Positions 7,787-16,519 of a stretch of 64,000 nucleotides of DNA are shown piece by piece. The stretch lies in NCBI RefSeq assembly GCF_000708715.2, contig NZ_JENB01000010.1, positions 119,475 through 183,474 of the forward strand. The letters are read 5' to 3'. Position 1 is the first letter of the stretch. The number at the start of each line of letters is the position of its first letter. The position numbers and the translations under genes were made by a program. This DNA is from Pseudomonas putida W15Oct28. Lineage in GTDB: Bacteria > Pseudomonadota > Gammaproteobacteria > Pseudomonadales > Pseudomonadaceae. Under the pieces are notes generated by a model. It was not told the origin of the DNA and searched no databases. It was given only the letters and a program-made list of their open reading frames with translations.

Positions 7787-9094
7787 TCAATACCGCTGCA
7801 GATGCTCGGCAAACGTCGCCCCGTGATACCGCTCACGGAACAACCCGCGCTCCACCAGCCGCGGCACCACATCATCCAGAAAACTGTACACCGAGCCAAA
7901 CGAGCCCCCCGGCGCGGCGATAAAGCCATCCATCACTCCCGCCTCGGCCCAGTCGGCAATTTCCGCAACGGCATCATCTACCGTGCCGATCACTTGCCAG
8001 TGCGCCGCCGACAGCACTTCCGGGCGCATCAGCAGTTCTTCAGGCAGCAGCGACTCACGCTCGATCAAGCGCCGTAGCAGGCTCACATGGGTCCGGCTGG
8101 CGCCGGGCAGCAACTGCAGCGGCGGCAAGTCGGTTGCATGAATACGCCGGTCGCTCGGCCAGCTGGCCAGGTCGATGCCGATCATCTTCTCGATGGCGGC
8201 GTACTTGCGTGCCTTGTCTACCCGGGCATGGGTTTCCATGAACAGTTCGCGTGCCTGCTGGCGGGTGGGTGCCAGGTACAGGCTCAGGCCAGGCAGCAGG
8301 CGAACGTCGTCGGCCTGGCGGCCATGCTTTTGCGCGCGACGTGACAGGTCACGGCGCAGGTCCGCGGCCGCGGCCTGGTCGGGGGTAGGGGCAAAAACGA
8401 TGTCGGCGACGCGGGCCGCGAAGTCACGACCGCTGTCGGATGCGCCGGCCTGGATCAGCGGAATGCGTGCGCCCTGTTCGGGCAGGTTGAGCGGGCCCTG
8501 CACCTGCAGGAAGTCACCTTGGTGGTTGATTGGCTGAACCTGCGCCGGGTCGGCGTAAACACCGTTTTCGCGGTCGATTCGCAGGGCCTGTTGCGGAAAG
8601 CTGCGCCACAGCCGCTGCACCACCTCGGTGAACTCGGCTGCGCGGGCATAGCGTTCTTCGGCGCTGGGCATGGCCGCCAGGCCGAAGTTCTCGTGGCCTT
8701 GCAGGGCGGTGACGATGTTCCAGCCAACCCGGCCCTGGCTCAGCCAGTTCAGTGACTGCAGCTGACGCGCTACCAGGTAGGGGGGGAAGAAGGTGGTCGA
8801 AACAGTCGACACCAGGCCGATACGGCTGGTCTCGCGGGTGAGCGCGGCCAGCAGCACGGTCGGGTCGAGGCTGGTGAAGCCCGAGCCGCTTTCCAGGGCG
8901 TCGGCCACCACGCAACTGACGTCGGGGCGGAACACGAAGTCCAGGTGCGCGGCTTCGGCGCGGCGCGCGATGTCCATGGCGAAGTCGCTGCCGAACAGCG
9001 TTTCTACGCGGCTGTCGGCACGCCGCCAGCCCTCGCCGCTGAGCCAGGTGGGGGCTAGCGACATGCCGATGTGCAGGCCTTTTTTGAATGTCAT
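7787..9094 (-). CDS. LLM class flavin-dependent oxidoreductase (NtaA/SnaA/DszA family)
   Basis: A 435-residue FMNH2-dependent monooxygenase. It begins MTFKKGLHIGMSLAPTWL and contains VGWNIVTALQGHENFG and IPLIQAGASDSGRDFAARVAD, which are hallmarks of the NtaA/SnaA/DszA branch. That branch oxidises nitrilotriacetate, EDTA, dibenzothiophene sulfone and similar compounds. The ATG at 9094 gives a normal N-terminus; the open frame upstream is REP sequence. It lies downstream of a TonB receptor gene on the same strand, with a REP pair between, suggesting that the two serve one substrate. A reductase partner is not present nearby. Confidence 0.85.
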   Translation of the reverse strand: MTFKKGLHIGMSLAPTWLSGEGWRRADSRVETLFGSDFAMDIARRAEAAHLDFVFRPDVSCVVADALESGSGFTSLDPTVLLAALTRETSRIGLVSTVSTTFFPPYLVARQLQSLNWLSQGRVGWNIVTALQGHENFGLAAMPSAEERYARAAEFTEVVQRLWRSFPQQALRIDRENGVYADPAQVQPINHQGDFLQVQGPLNLPEQGARIPLIQAGASDSGRDFAARVADIVFAPTPDQAAAADLRRDLSRRAQKHGRQADDVRLLPGLSLYLAPTRQQARELFMETHARVDKARKYAAIEKMIGIDLASWPSDRRIHATDLPPLQLLPGASRTHVSLLRRLIERESLLPEELLMRPEVLSAAHWQVIGTVDDAVAEIADWAEAGVMDGFIAAPGGSFGSVYSFLDDVVPRLVERGLFRERYHGATFAEHLQRY

Positions 9095-9130
9095 CAGTGT
9101 CTCCAGATGCTGGCTTTTGGTGGTGGGTCT

Positions 9131-9219
9131 GCTTTGCAGCCCTTCGCGGGCACGCCCGCTCCCACAGGGGGGGGGTGATGACCTGTGGGAGCGGGCGTGC
9201 CCGCGAAGGGCCGCAAAGC
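9131..9219. repeat. REP pair, perfect 29-bp inverted arms
   Basis: The arms at 9140-9168 and 9182-9210 are exact inverted copies of CCCTTCGCGGGCACGCCCGC and TCCCACAGG. Short GCTTTGC/GCAAAGC extensions flank them, and a run of nine G lies in the loop. The pair sits inside the presumed TonB receptor-monooxygenase transcript, where it could reduce expression of the distal gene. Confidence 0.88.
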
Positions 9220-9233
9220 GGCCCCGGTTGATA

Positions 9234-11318
9234 TCAGAAGGCGCCTTTGATGCCGACACCCACGGTGCGCGGCTCGGTCATGCTCGCTTCGATACCGCCG
9301 ATGCCACGGTTGGTCTGCATATAGGTCGGGGTGCGCTCGTCGAACACGTTCTTCACGTAGGTGTACACCTGCACCTGGTCGTTGAAGCGGTAGCTCATGC
9401 GCGCGTCAGCCACGGTGTAGCCGTCGATGGCATAGCTCTTGGTGTTGGCCACGTCCGAGTAGTAGCCGTCGATGTGCCGCACCTGGGCATTGAAGTTCAG
9501 GCGGTCGGTAATGTCCCAGCTGGGGCCGAAGCTGACGGTGTAGCCGGGCGAGCGGGCAAACTCGTTGCCGGCGTAGCTGCTGTTCGCGTCGATGTCGTCG
9601 ATGCGGGTTTGCAGGGCACCGGCGCTGGCCTTGAGGGTGAGGTTGTCCAGCACCCGGTAGTCCGCCGACAGCTCGAAACCATAGGCATGGGCCTTTTCGG
9701 CGTTGATGGTGTAGGACTGGGTCAGGCCGGAGGCCAGCACCACCGGGATGTTGTACTGGGCATCCTGCATGTCCATGTAGAACAGGTTGGCGTTCAGGTG
9801 CAGACGGTCGTCCAGCAGGCTGGCACGGGCGAACAGTTCGTAGTTCCACATGCGCTCATCGTCGAATTCCTCGAAGCGCTTGCTGCTCAGGTTCAGCGAC
9901 ACGCCGCCCGGGTTGTAGCCGCGGCTGACCATGCCGCCGACGGTCCATTGCGGGGTCAGGGCGTAGGCCAGCGACACTTTGGGCAGGAGTGCGGTGAAGG
10001 TCTTGTCGTAGTCCAGCCCATTGGCGGCGAACGGCGAGGTACCGCTGCGCTGGACCTTGTCCTGCTGCAGGCGCAGGGCGGTGGTGAGTGTCCAGCGGTC
10101 ATTCAGGCGGTAGCTGACTTCGCCGAATACCCCCAGGTTGCGCTTGGTGTCGTCGAAGTCCGAGATGCCGCCGTAATACAGGATTTCGTCCGAGTCGGTG
10201 CGCGCCAGGTACAGGCCGGCCATGCCGCTGAGGGTGTCCTGCTGCTCGCCGAACGTGATGCGGCTTTCGTTGGAGAAGTTCTTCTGGCGGATATCGGCAT
10301 CGCCGCCGTTCGCCACGCCAGTTACCCGGTGCACGTTGGACAGCGAGTACTGGGTCTGGTTGAACAGCTTCATGCCGTTGTCCAGTTCGTAATCCACGTC
10401 GACGATATGCGTGTTGCTCTGCTGGTGCCAGCTGGGCATGGTGGCGCCGGTGTGGTTCAGGTCGTGGAAGGGGCGCGAGGCCGCTTCCTGGGTGGGGCGG
10501 TTGGAGTCACCGTGGGCGAAGGTGTACTTCAGGCCCAGGCCGGGTGCCGCTTCGGGCAGCCACAGCAGCTTGCCGCGCAGGTTCAGGGCACGGAAGTCCT
10601 GGTCGGTGTTGCGGCTGGCAAACGCGGGGTTGGTGTAGTCGATGAAGGTGTCGCGCGCGGAATAGTCCAGCGCCAGGCGCCCGGCGAGGTTGTCGGTGAG
10701 TGGACCGGACACGGCCAGCGAGCTGCGCCGCGAATGGTAGCTGCCGATCTCCGCCTGGTAGGCGGCCTCGGGGGTGAAGGTCGGGTCCTTGGTCTTGACC
10801 ACGATGGCCCCCGCGATGGCGTTGGCGCCCTGGCTGGTGGTCTGCGGTCCGCGATACACCTCGATGCTGTCCACGTCCCACACCGACGGCGCGCCAAAGT
10901 ACATCTCGTTGTAGTTCAGGTAGTGCCCATCGAGGTTGATGGTGGCACGCGGCACGGTGCCGCCCCAGAACACGTTGGCGCCGTTGTTCGGGCCCTGGGT
11001 GTCCTGGCCGCGAATGATCGGTGCGCCCACCGAGTCGGTGTAGATCACGTTGGGCACGTCGTTGAGCACTTCGTGCACCGAGGCGTTGCCGGTCTTGAGG
11101 CTGTCGATTTCGCTGGCGCTTTTCACCGATACCGACGAGGCGGTGTTGCGCAGGTCTCGCTCGACCTTTTCGCCGCTGACCAGCACCGGGGTGAGAACCA
11201 GCTGCGAGCTGCCGGCCGTGGGGGCTTGCTCGGCCAGGGCGTGGGGGGCAGCAAGCAGGGTAGACAGGGTCAGCACACCGAATCCATGGCTGATCGAGCG
11301 TTGCGCAGGGTACTTCAA
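9234..11318 (-). CDS. TonB-dependent outer-membrane receptor
   Basis: A 694-residue outer-membrane receptor. A signal peptide (ending AAPHALA) is followed by a plug with VLVSGEKVERDLRNTASSV as the TonB-box region, the motif SIEVYRGPQTTSQGANAIAG, and a barrel ending in EPRTVGVGIKGAF with the terminal Phe. I place the start at TTG 11318 because GGAGG lies 5 bases upstream; the longer ORF runs back through the divergent promoter. The plug sequence IRGQDTQGPNNGANVFWGG is unlike the two siderophore receptors in this window. The downstream flavin monooxygenase suggests uptake of an organic substrate or a metal chelate. It is divergent from an IclR regulator. Confidence 0.85.
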   Translation of the reverse strand: MKYPAQRSISHGFGVLTLSTLLAAPHALAEQAPTAGSSQLVLTPVLVSGEKVERDLRNTASSVSVKSASEIDSLKTGNASVHEVLNDVPNVIYTDSVGAPIIRGQDTQGPNNGANVFWGGTVPRATINLDGHYLNYNEMYFGAPSVWDVDSIEVYRGPQTTSQGANAIAGAIVVKTKDPTFTPEAAYQAEIGSYHSRRSSLAVSGPLTDNLAGRLALDYSARDTFIDYTNPAFASRNTDQDFRALNLRGKLLWLPEAAPGLGLKYTFAHGDSNRPTQEAASRPFHDLNHTGATMPSWHQQSNTHIVDVDYELDNGMKLFNQTQYSLSNVHRVTGVANGGDADIRQKNFSNESRITFGEQQDTLSGMAGLYLARTDSDEILYYGGISDFDDTKRNLGVFGEVSYRLNDRWTLTTALRLQQDKVQRSGTSPFAANGLDYDKTFTALLPKVSLAYALTPQWTVGGMVSRGYNPGGVSLNLSSKRFEEFDDERMWNYELFARASLLDDRLHLNANLFYMDMQDAQYNIPVVLASGLTQSYTINAEKAHAYGFELSADYRVLDNLTLKASAGALQTRIDDIDANSSYAGNEFARSPGYTVSFGPSWDITDRLNFNAQVRHIDGYYSDVANTKSYAIDGYTVADARMSYRFNDQVQVYTYVKNVFDERTPTYMQTNRGIGGIEASMTEPRTVGVGIKGAF

Positions 11319-11325
11319 GACAACC

Positions 11326-11390
11326 TCCAAATGAGAACGATCCTCGTTTGCGGCGCAAGGTATCACGGTGCCATTGCATTCCGCAATAAA
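11326..11390. promoter_or_regulatory. Divergent control region of TonB receptor and IclR gene
   Basis: The dyad ATTGC-ATTCC-GCAAT (11373-11387) lies midway in the 219-base gap and is a plausible IclR-family operator. AAATGAGAACGATCCTCGTTT (about 11330-11350) close to the receptor start resembles a weak Fur site or a second dyad. Which regulator uses which site cannot be decided from sequence. Confidence 0.4.
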
Positions 11391-11537
11391 GAATCTATTC
11401 CTCAAAGTGGTATGGTTATGCCTGCATTTTCCAGCACCCGCGCCAGGCCGGGTTGCGGGCGGTATGATAGGCAGCCGCGCTAACCGGCCACCGTGATGGC
11501 GCCTGGCCGGATAATCAGAAATGAGGAGATAGCCCCG

Positions 11538-12356
11538 TTGAACACTTTGCAGTCCCCCGCCGACACGGAGCCGGAGAGCCCGGGCGAGAAGCGTTCCGGC
11601 ACCATCCAGTCGGTGTCGATCGCTGCGCGGTTCCTGAATGTGCTGGCCAACGCGGAGAACGAACTTAGCCTGGGCGAGGTGGCCCGGCGCACCGGTACCG
11701 GCGGTTCTACGGCGCACCGCTACCTGCAGAGCCTGGTGAAGGAGGGGCTGGCCAAGCAGGACCCGGCCAGCGCGCTATACGACCTTGGGCCTGCCGCGCT
11801 CAGCATCGGCATCGGCGCCCTCAAGCGTGTGGATGCAGTGGAAATCGCCGCCCGGCACATGAAGGGGCTGGCCCAGCGGCATGCTGCCAGCGGTGGGGTG
11901 GCGATCTGGACCGACCGTGGCCCGACCCTGGTGCGTTGGTACCGCAGCGCCTACTTCTCGATCAACCCGTTGGCATTGGGCGACATCCTGCCCATCGACA
12001 ACACCGCCTGTGGGCTGATCTTCCAGGCGTTTCTGCCCAAGGCCACCATCGATGCCGCACGCAAGTTGCAGCCGGCGCATTTTCGCGGCACCCCGCCCAG
12101 TGCCAAGGTGCTGGAGCAGATCCGCCAGCATTGCTGGGCCGAACTGACCAGCCATCTGTTGTCCAGCGTGACGGGGCAGGCGGCGCCGGTGTTCGATGCG
12201 CAGCAAGAGATTGTGTGCGTGATGACCACGGTGACCGACCTGGGGCAGCTGCGGGCGCCGGAGGATCGCCAGGCGTTGTTCCATGAGGCCGGGCAGGTCA
12301 ACCAGGCTACCGGTGGGCGCATGCTGGGTGCGCCTGAGCCAGTGCTACCCGTTTAA
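11538..12356 (+). CDS. IclR family transcriptional regulator
   Basis: A 272-residue regulator. It has an N-terminal winged helix (SIAARFLNVLANAENELSL then EVARRTGTGGSTAHRYLQSL) and a C-terminal GAF-like effector domain with GGVAIWTDRGPTLVRWY and LPIDNTACGLIFQAF. I chose TTG 11538 because GAGGAG lies 9 bases upstream; the ATG at 11493 is an alternative that would overlap the control region. Being divergent from the TonB receptor-monooxygenase pair, it probably responds to that substrate or its breakdown product. Confidence 0.85.
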   Translation: MNTLQSPADTEPESPGEKRSGTIQSVSIAARFLNVLANAENELSLGEVARRTGTGGSTAHRYLQSLVKEGLAKQDPASALYDLGPAALSIGIGALKRVDAVEIAARHMKGLAQRHAASGGVAIWTDRGPTLVRWYRSAYFSINPLALGDILPIDNTACGLIFQAFLPKATIDAARKLQPAHFRGTPPSAKVLEQIRQHCWAELTSHLLSSVTGQAAPVFDAQQEIVCVMTTVTDLGQLRAPEDRQALFHEAGQVNQATGGRMLGAPEPVLPV

Positions 12357-12378
12357 GCGTATCCAAAGCCTGCGCGAT

Positions 12379-12469
12379 CCCTGTGGGAGCGGGTTTACCC
12401 GCGAACACCGGCGCAGCCGGTGCCATGCACCGCGTCGTATTCTTCGCGGGTAAACCCGCTCCCACAGGG
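12379..12469. repeat. REP pair, perfect 26-bp inverted arms
   Basis: The arms at 12379-12404 and 12444-12469 are exact inverted copies (CCCTGTGGGAGCGGGTTTAC and CCGCGA). A short CACCGGCGCAGCCGGTG hairpin lies in the loop. It sits between the convergent IclR and ABC ATPase genes. Confidence 0.88.
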
Positions 12470-12500
12470 TGCCGGGCTGGCCGGGCTTGTGTGAACGGCC

Positions 12501-13292
12501 TTAACGCGCTTCATTACGCCCACGCGGCACCAGCATCGGCGTCCCGCTTACCGGGTCTTCAATCACCAGCCCCGACAACCCGAACACCTGCTGCACCAGC
12601 GCCTCGGTAAAAATTTGCGCCGGTGCACCCTGGGCAACGATGGCCCCATCGCGCATGGCCACCAGGTGGCTGGCATAACGGCAGGCCTGGTTCAGGTCGT
12701 GCAGCACTGCCACGATGGTGCGCCCCTGACGGTTCAGGTCGCGCAGCAACTCCAGCAATTCGAACTGGTGGGCAATGTCCAGGTAGGTGGTGGGCTCGTC
12801 CAACAGCAACAGCGGTGTGTCCTGCGCCAGCACCATGGCAATCCACACACGCTGGCGCTGGCCGCCAGACAACGCATGCAGCGGCCGTTCGGCCAGGTCT
12901 TCGATACCCGTTGCGTGCATTGCACGCTGTACCGCCTGCTCATCCTCGACCGACCACTGTTGCCACAGGCGCTGGTGCGGGTAGCGGCCGCGTGCGACCA
13001 GCTCGGCCACGCGGATGCCGTCCGGGGCGTTGGCACTCTGTGGCAACAGGGCCAGGCGCCGGGCCACGTCCTTGGCGGGGCGAAGCTGGATGTTCTGGCC
13101 ATCGAGCAGCACTTGGCCGCAACTGGGCGCCAGCAGCCGCGACAGTGCCGCCAGCAGGGTCGACTTGCCGCAGGCGTTGGGGCCGACGATCACGGTGAAG
13201 GCGCCATCGGGGATGTCCAGCGACAGGTCGTGCGACAGCGTTCGGTTATCGCGGCGCAGCGTCAGCGCGCGGGCTTGCAGGCGAGGGCTCAT
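12501..13292 (-). CDS. Ferric-siderophore ABC transporter ATP-binding protein (FepC/FecE-like)
   Basis: A 263-residue cytoplasmic ATPase. Walker A is GPNACGKST, the signature is LSGGQRQRVW, and Walker B is LLLLDEPTTYLD, followed by a switch His in AVLHDLNQA. These match the FepC/FecE/FhuC group powering import of iron-siderophores. An ATG at 13292 with AAGGA 7 bases upstream is preferred over the ATG at 13313. It is divergent from the binding protein and permease genes, sharing the Fur-boxed region between them. Confidence 0.9.
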   Translation of the reverse strand: MSPRLQARALTLRRDNRTLSHDLSLDIPDGAFTVIVGPNACGKSTLLAALSRLLAPSCGQVLLDGQNIQLRPAKDVARRLALLPQSANAPDGIRVAELVARGRYPHQRLWQQWSVEDEQAVQRAMHATGIEDLAERPLHALSGGQRQRVWIAMVLAQDTPLLLLDEPTTYLDIAHQFELLELLRDLNRQGRTIVAVLHDLNQACRYASHLVAMRDGAIVAQGAPAQIFTEALVQQVFGLSGLVIEDPVSGTPMLVPRGRNEAR

Positions 13293-13349
13293 GGTCGGTC
13301 CTTGGCAATGCATGATTTGCGGAACGTATTCTACATGATGGAATTATCT

Positions 13350-13370
13350 GCATGAGAAGTATTATCATGC
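13350..13370. promoter_or_regulatory. Fur box in fep-type divergent promoter
   Basis: GCATGA-N9-TCATGC forms a perfect dyad whose interior, TGAGAAGTATTATCAT, matches the Fur consensus TGATAATnATTATCA at most positions. It lies midway between the divergent ATPase and binding-protein genes, so one site could repress both directions when iron is sufficient. Confidence 0.65.
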
Positions 13371-13401
13371 GCAGCTGACTCCCCCAAGGCGAAGCCCATC
13401 G

Positions 13402-14301
13402 ATGAAGCGTTTTCGAGTTTGTGCAGCACTGGCCGCCGTCGCCCTGACGCTGGCTGGCGTAACCCCGACCGCAGCGGCCGCGCCTGCGCGCATCGTCTCC
13501 ACCACCCCGAGCGTGACCGGCATCCTGCTGGCCATGCAGGCGCCGCTGGTGGCCAGCGCCGCAGCCACCCCCAGCCGCCTGACTGATGGCAAGGGCTTCT
13601 TCTCGCAATGGGCCGCCGTGGCCGACCAGCGTGAGGTGCAGGTGCTGTACCGCAACCTGCAGTTCGATATCGAGGCCGTGGTGGCCAGCGCGCCGGACCT
13701 GCTGGTGGTGTCTGCTACCGGGGCCGACAGCGCTGCGCCGCACCTGGCCGAACTGAAGGCCCAGGGCGTACCGACGCTGGTGGTGAACTACTCCAACCAG
13801 TCCTGGCAGGCACTGGCCACCGAACTGGGCGCGCGCACCGGGCTGCAACAGCAGGCCAAGGCCGTGATCCAGCAGTTCGACGACTACACCCGCGAAACGG
13901 CAGCCCGCCTGCAACCCTCGCCAAGACCGGTGGTGCTGATCGGCTACAACATCGGTGGCAGTTATTCCATCGGCCGCACCATCAGCCCGCAAGCCCGACT
14001 GCTGACGGCGCTCGGCTTCCAGGTGCGCGAGCTGCCCGAGGCCATGGCAGGGCAGGTGATTCGCGCCACCGAGTTCCAGTTCATTTCCCGCGAGAACCTG
14101 GCCGCCGCCATTGGTGATGCCGATGTGTTCCTGCTCAGCGCCGACGACAAAGACGCCCAGGCATTCCTCAGCGACCCGGTGCTGGCCAACCTGCCTGCGG
14201 TGCAGCACCAGCGCGTATACCCCTTGGGGCCGAGCTCGTTCCGCATCGACTATTACTCCGGGCGGCAGATGCTCGACACCGTCGCCGGCTACTTCCGCTG
14301 A
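13402..14301 (+). CDS. Iron-siderophore periplasmic binding protein (FepB-like)
   Basis: A 299-residue class III periplasmic binding protein. The signal peptide ends about AAAAP (residue 27). The mature part starts RIVSTTPSVTGILLAMQAP, the usual first lobe of FepB/FecB/BtuF-type proteins, and the long backbone helix and second lobe follow. It should deliver a ferric siderophore (enterobactin-like in the FepB family) to the permease encoded directly downstream; the stop is followed after 2 bases by the next start, so translation is coupled. Confidence 0.87.
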   Translation: MKRFRVCAALAAVALTLAGVTPTAAAAPARIVSTTPSVTGILLAMQAPLVASAAATPSRLTDGKGFFSQWAAVADQREVQVLYRNLQFDIEAVVASAPDLLVVSATGADSAAPHLAELKAQGVPTLVVNYSNQSWQALATELGARTGLQQQAKAVIQQFDDYTRETAARLQPSPRPVVLIGYNIGGSYSIGRTISPQARLLTALGFQVRELPEAMAGQVIRATEFQFISRENLAAAIGDADVFLLSADDKDAQAFLSDPVLANLPAVQHQRVYPLGPSSFRIDYYSGRQMLDTVAGYFR

Positions 14302-14303
14302 CC

Positions 14304-15308
14304 ATGGCTGGCCAAACCTTGCGCCCTGCGCTGCTGGCAGGGCTGTTGATGCTGTTGGTGGCAGCGCTGGCGAGCCTGCTGATCGGCTCGCACCCGATTG
14401 CCTTCGGCGTGGTGTTCGATGCCCTCTACCAGCCCGATCTGCATAACGATGAGCACCTGATCGTGCGCGAGTTGCGCGTGCCACGCACGCTGGTGGCATT
14501 GCTGGCTGGCCTGGCGCTGGGCGCGGCGGGTACGGTGATGCAGGCGTTGACGCGCAACCCGTTGGCCGAGCCCGGGCTGCTGGGCGTCAATGCCGGCGCC
14601 GCGCTGGCGGTAATCCTCGGCGTCGCGCTGTTTGGCCTGACCCAGGTCAGCCAGTACATTCCACTGGCCTTGCTCGGGGCTGGCATCGCCGGTATTGCCG
14701 TGTTCCTGCTTGGGCAGGCGGGGGCTGCCGACAGTAACCCGGTGCGCCTGATACTGGCCGGGGCGGGGCTGAGCATGCTGCTGGCCTCGCTCACGGCGAT
14801 CGTGGTGCTCAACACCCCACCGCAGGTCTACGACCATTTCCGCCATTGGGCGGCAGGTTCGTTGGCTGGCAGCAGCACGGCTGCATTGCCATTGCCGACC
14901 TTGGCCATCGCCTTGGGGCTGGCCCTGTCGGCAGCCTTGATGCCACAACTCAACGCCCTGGCGCTGGGCCGTGATCTGGGCCGGGCGCTGGGTGTGAATG
15001 TACGCATGACCTGGGCGTTGGCCTGCGTGGCGCTGATGCTGCTGGCCGGCAGCGCAACCGCTATTGCCGGGCCGATCGGCTTTGTCGGCCTGGTGGCGCC
15101 ACACCTGGCACGGTTGCTGGTTGGGCCGGACTACCGGCGCATGCTGCCGTATGCCGCACTGATCGCGGCCCTGTTGCTGCTGGGTGCCGACCTGCTTGGC
15201 CGCGTGCTGGCAGCACCCGCGGAGCTGGCCGCCGGGACCCTGGCGCTGTTGCTGGGCGGGCCGGCCTTTATCGTACTGATCGGCAGGTTTCGGCTATGTC
15301 AGCTGTGA
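14304..15308 (+). CDS. FecCD family siderophore permease (FepD-like)
   Basis: A 334-residue inner-membrane permease with nine to ten hydrophobic helices. The conserved FecCD segments RELRVPRTLVALLAGLALG, GTVMQALTRNPLAEPGLLG, and GPIGFVGLVAPHLARLLVG (the ATPase-contacting EAA-like loop) are all present. It would pair with the following permease to form the heterodimeric channel. Its end overlaps the next gene by 13 bases. Confidence 0.9.
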   Translation: MAGQTLRPALLAGLLMLLVAALASLLIGSHPIAFGVVFDALYQPDLHNDEHLIVRELRVPRTLVALLAGLALGAAGTVMQALTRNPLAEPGLLGVNAGAALAVILGVALFGLTQVSQYIPLALLGAGIAGIAVFLLGQAGAADSNPVRLILAGAGLSMLLASLTAIVVLNTPPQVYDHFRHWAAGSLAGSSTAALPLPTLAIALGLALSAALMPQLNALALGRDLGRALGVNVRMTWALACVALMLLAGSATAIAGPIGFVGLVAPHLARLLVGPDYRRMLPYAALIAALLLLGADLLGRVLAAPAELAAGTLALLLGGPAFIVLIGRFRLCQL

Positions 15309-16345
15309 ATGGATTGCGCGTGTTTCGGTGTGGGCGCCTGAGCCTGCGCTTCAGCCTGCGTGCAGTGCTGGTCGGCAGCGTCTTGTCGTTACTGGTGATA
15401 GGCCTGGCGGTGCTGCTGCTGGGGACGGGTAGCCTGCCGATTCGTGCAAGCGAGGTATTGGCCAGCCTGCTGGGGCAGGGGGATAACGCGGTGGTGGACC
15501 GCATCGTCAGCCGCGTGCGTTTGCCGCGGGTGCTCACGGCGGTGCTGGTAGGTTCGGCGCTGGGCATGGCCGGGGCGATCTTCCAGTCGATCGCCCGCAA
15601 CCCCCTGGGCTCGCCCGATGTCATCGGCTTTACCACCGGTGCGGCGAGCGGTGCCATCGTGCAGATCATCCTGTTCGATGCCGGGCCGTTGGCCACCGCG
15701 TTGGCGGCGGTGGCAGCCGGCATGCTTACCGCGCTGCTGGTGCTTCTGCTGGCGCGTCGCGGGCAGGGCAGCCAGGGTTATCGGCTGGTGCTGGTGGGTA
15801 TTGGCATGGGCGCCACGCTGTCGGGCCTGAACCAGCTGCTGCTGGTTACCGGCGACCTCGACCAGGCGTTGTTCGCCCAGCTGTGGCTGGCCGGTTCGCT
15901 CAACACCCGCACCTGGGCCCATGTGATGCCGGCTGCGCTGGGGCTGGCGCTGATTGTGCCGGTGGCTTTGCTGCACAGGCGTGAACTGGCGCTGATGGAA
16001 ATGGGCGATGGCACGGCCAGCCAGCTGGGCGTGGCGGTGGAGCGTTCGCGGTTGCGGCTGGTACTTGCCGCTGTGGGCCTTACGGCAATTGCCACTGCCG
16101 CAGCGGGGCCAATAGCCTTCATCGCCCTGGCCGGCCCGCAACTGGCACGGCGGCTGACGCGCACAGCGGGGGTGCCGCTGGTGTGCGCTGCCTTGATGGG
16201 GGCAGCGTTGCTGCTGGTGGCTGACTGGCTGAGCCAGCGCCTGGCGGCCACGGCGCAGCTGCCGGTGGGGCTGGTGACCGGGGTGTTGGGTGGTTGCTAT
16301 TTGCTGTGGTTGATTACGACCCAGCGACCACAGCACCCTCAATAG
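15296..16345 (+). CDS. FecCD family siderophore permease (FepG-like)
   Basis: A 349-residue inner-membrane permease, the second FecCD subunit of the importer. It has IVSRVRLPRVLTAVLVGSALG, AIFQSIARNPLGSPDVIGF and GPIAFIALAGPQLARRLT in the family positions and about ten hydrophobic helices. It overlaps the preceding permease by 13 bases, which implies translational coupling. With the divergent ATPase and the binding protein, the importer is complete. Confidence 0.9.
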   Translation: MSAVNGLRVFRCGRLSLRFSLRAVLVGSVLSLLVIGLAVLLLGTGSLPIRASEVLASLLGQGDNAVVDRIVSRVRLPRVLTAVLVGSALGMAGAIFQSIARNPLGSPDVIGFTTGAASGAIVQIILFDAGPLATALAAVAAGMLTALLVLLLARRGQGSQGYRLVLVGIGMGATLSGLNQLLLVTGDLDQALFAQLWLAGSLNTRTWAHVMPAALGLALIVPVALLHRRELALMEMGDGTASQLGVAVERSRLRLVLAAVGLTAIATAAAGPIAFIALAGPQLARRLTRTAGVPLVCAALMGAALLLVADWLSQRLAATAQLPVGLVTGVLGGCYLLWLITTQRPQHPQ

Positions 16346-16417
16346 CTGCAAAGCCTTGCGCGGTCTGCTCTTGTGGGAGCAACTGTCTTGTTCAAAATCT
16401 AAGAGTTTGCTCGATCA

Positions 16418-16504
16418 CTGTGGGAGCGGGCGTGCCCGCGAACACCGGAGAAGCCGGTGCCATCCACCGCGCTGGGTTCTTCGCGGGCATGCCCGCTCCC
16501 ACAG
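16418..16504. repeat. REP pair, perfect or near-perfect 25-bp arms
   Basis: The arms at 16418-16442 and 16480-16504 are CTGTGGGAGCGGGCGTGCCC and GCGAA against its inverted copy (one or two central mismatches). A CACCGG..CCGGTG hairpin is in the loop. It lies after the permease operon and before the fds leader. Confidence 0.85.
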
Positions 16505-16519
16505 AAGCAGACTGCGCAG

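Noticed and set aside
8793..11483. An 896-codon open frame on the plus strand
   Set aside because: It is opposite the TonB receptor and monooxygenase genes, whose products are clearly recognisable; long shadow frames are expected at this GC content, and its translation has no known motif.
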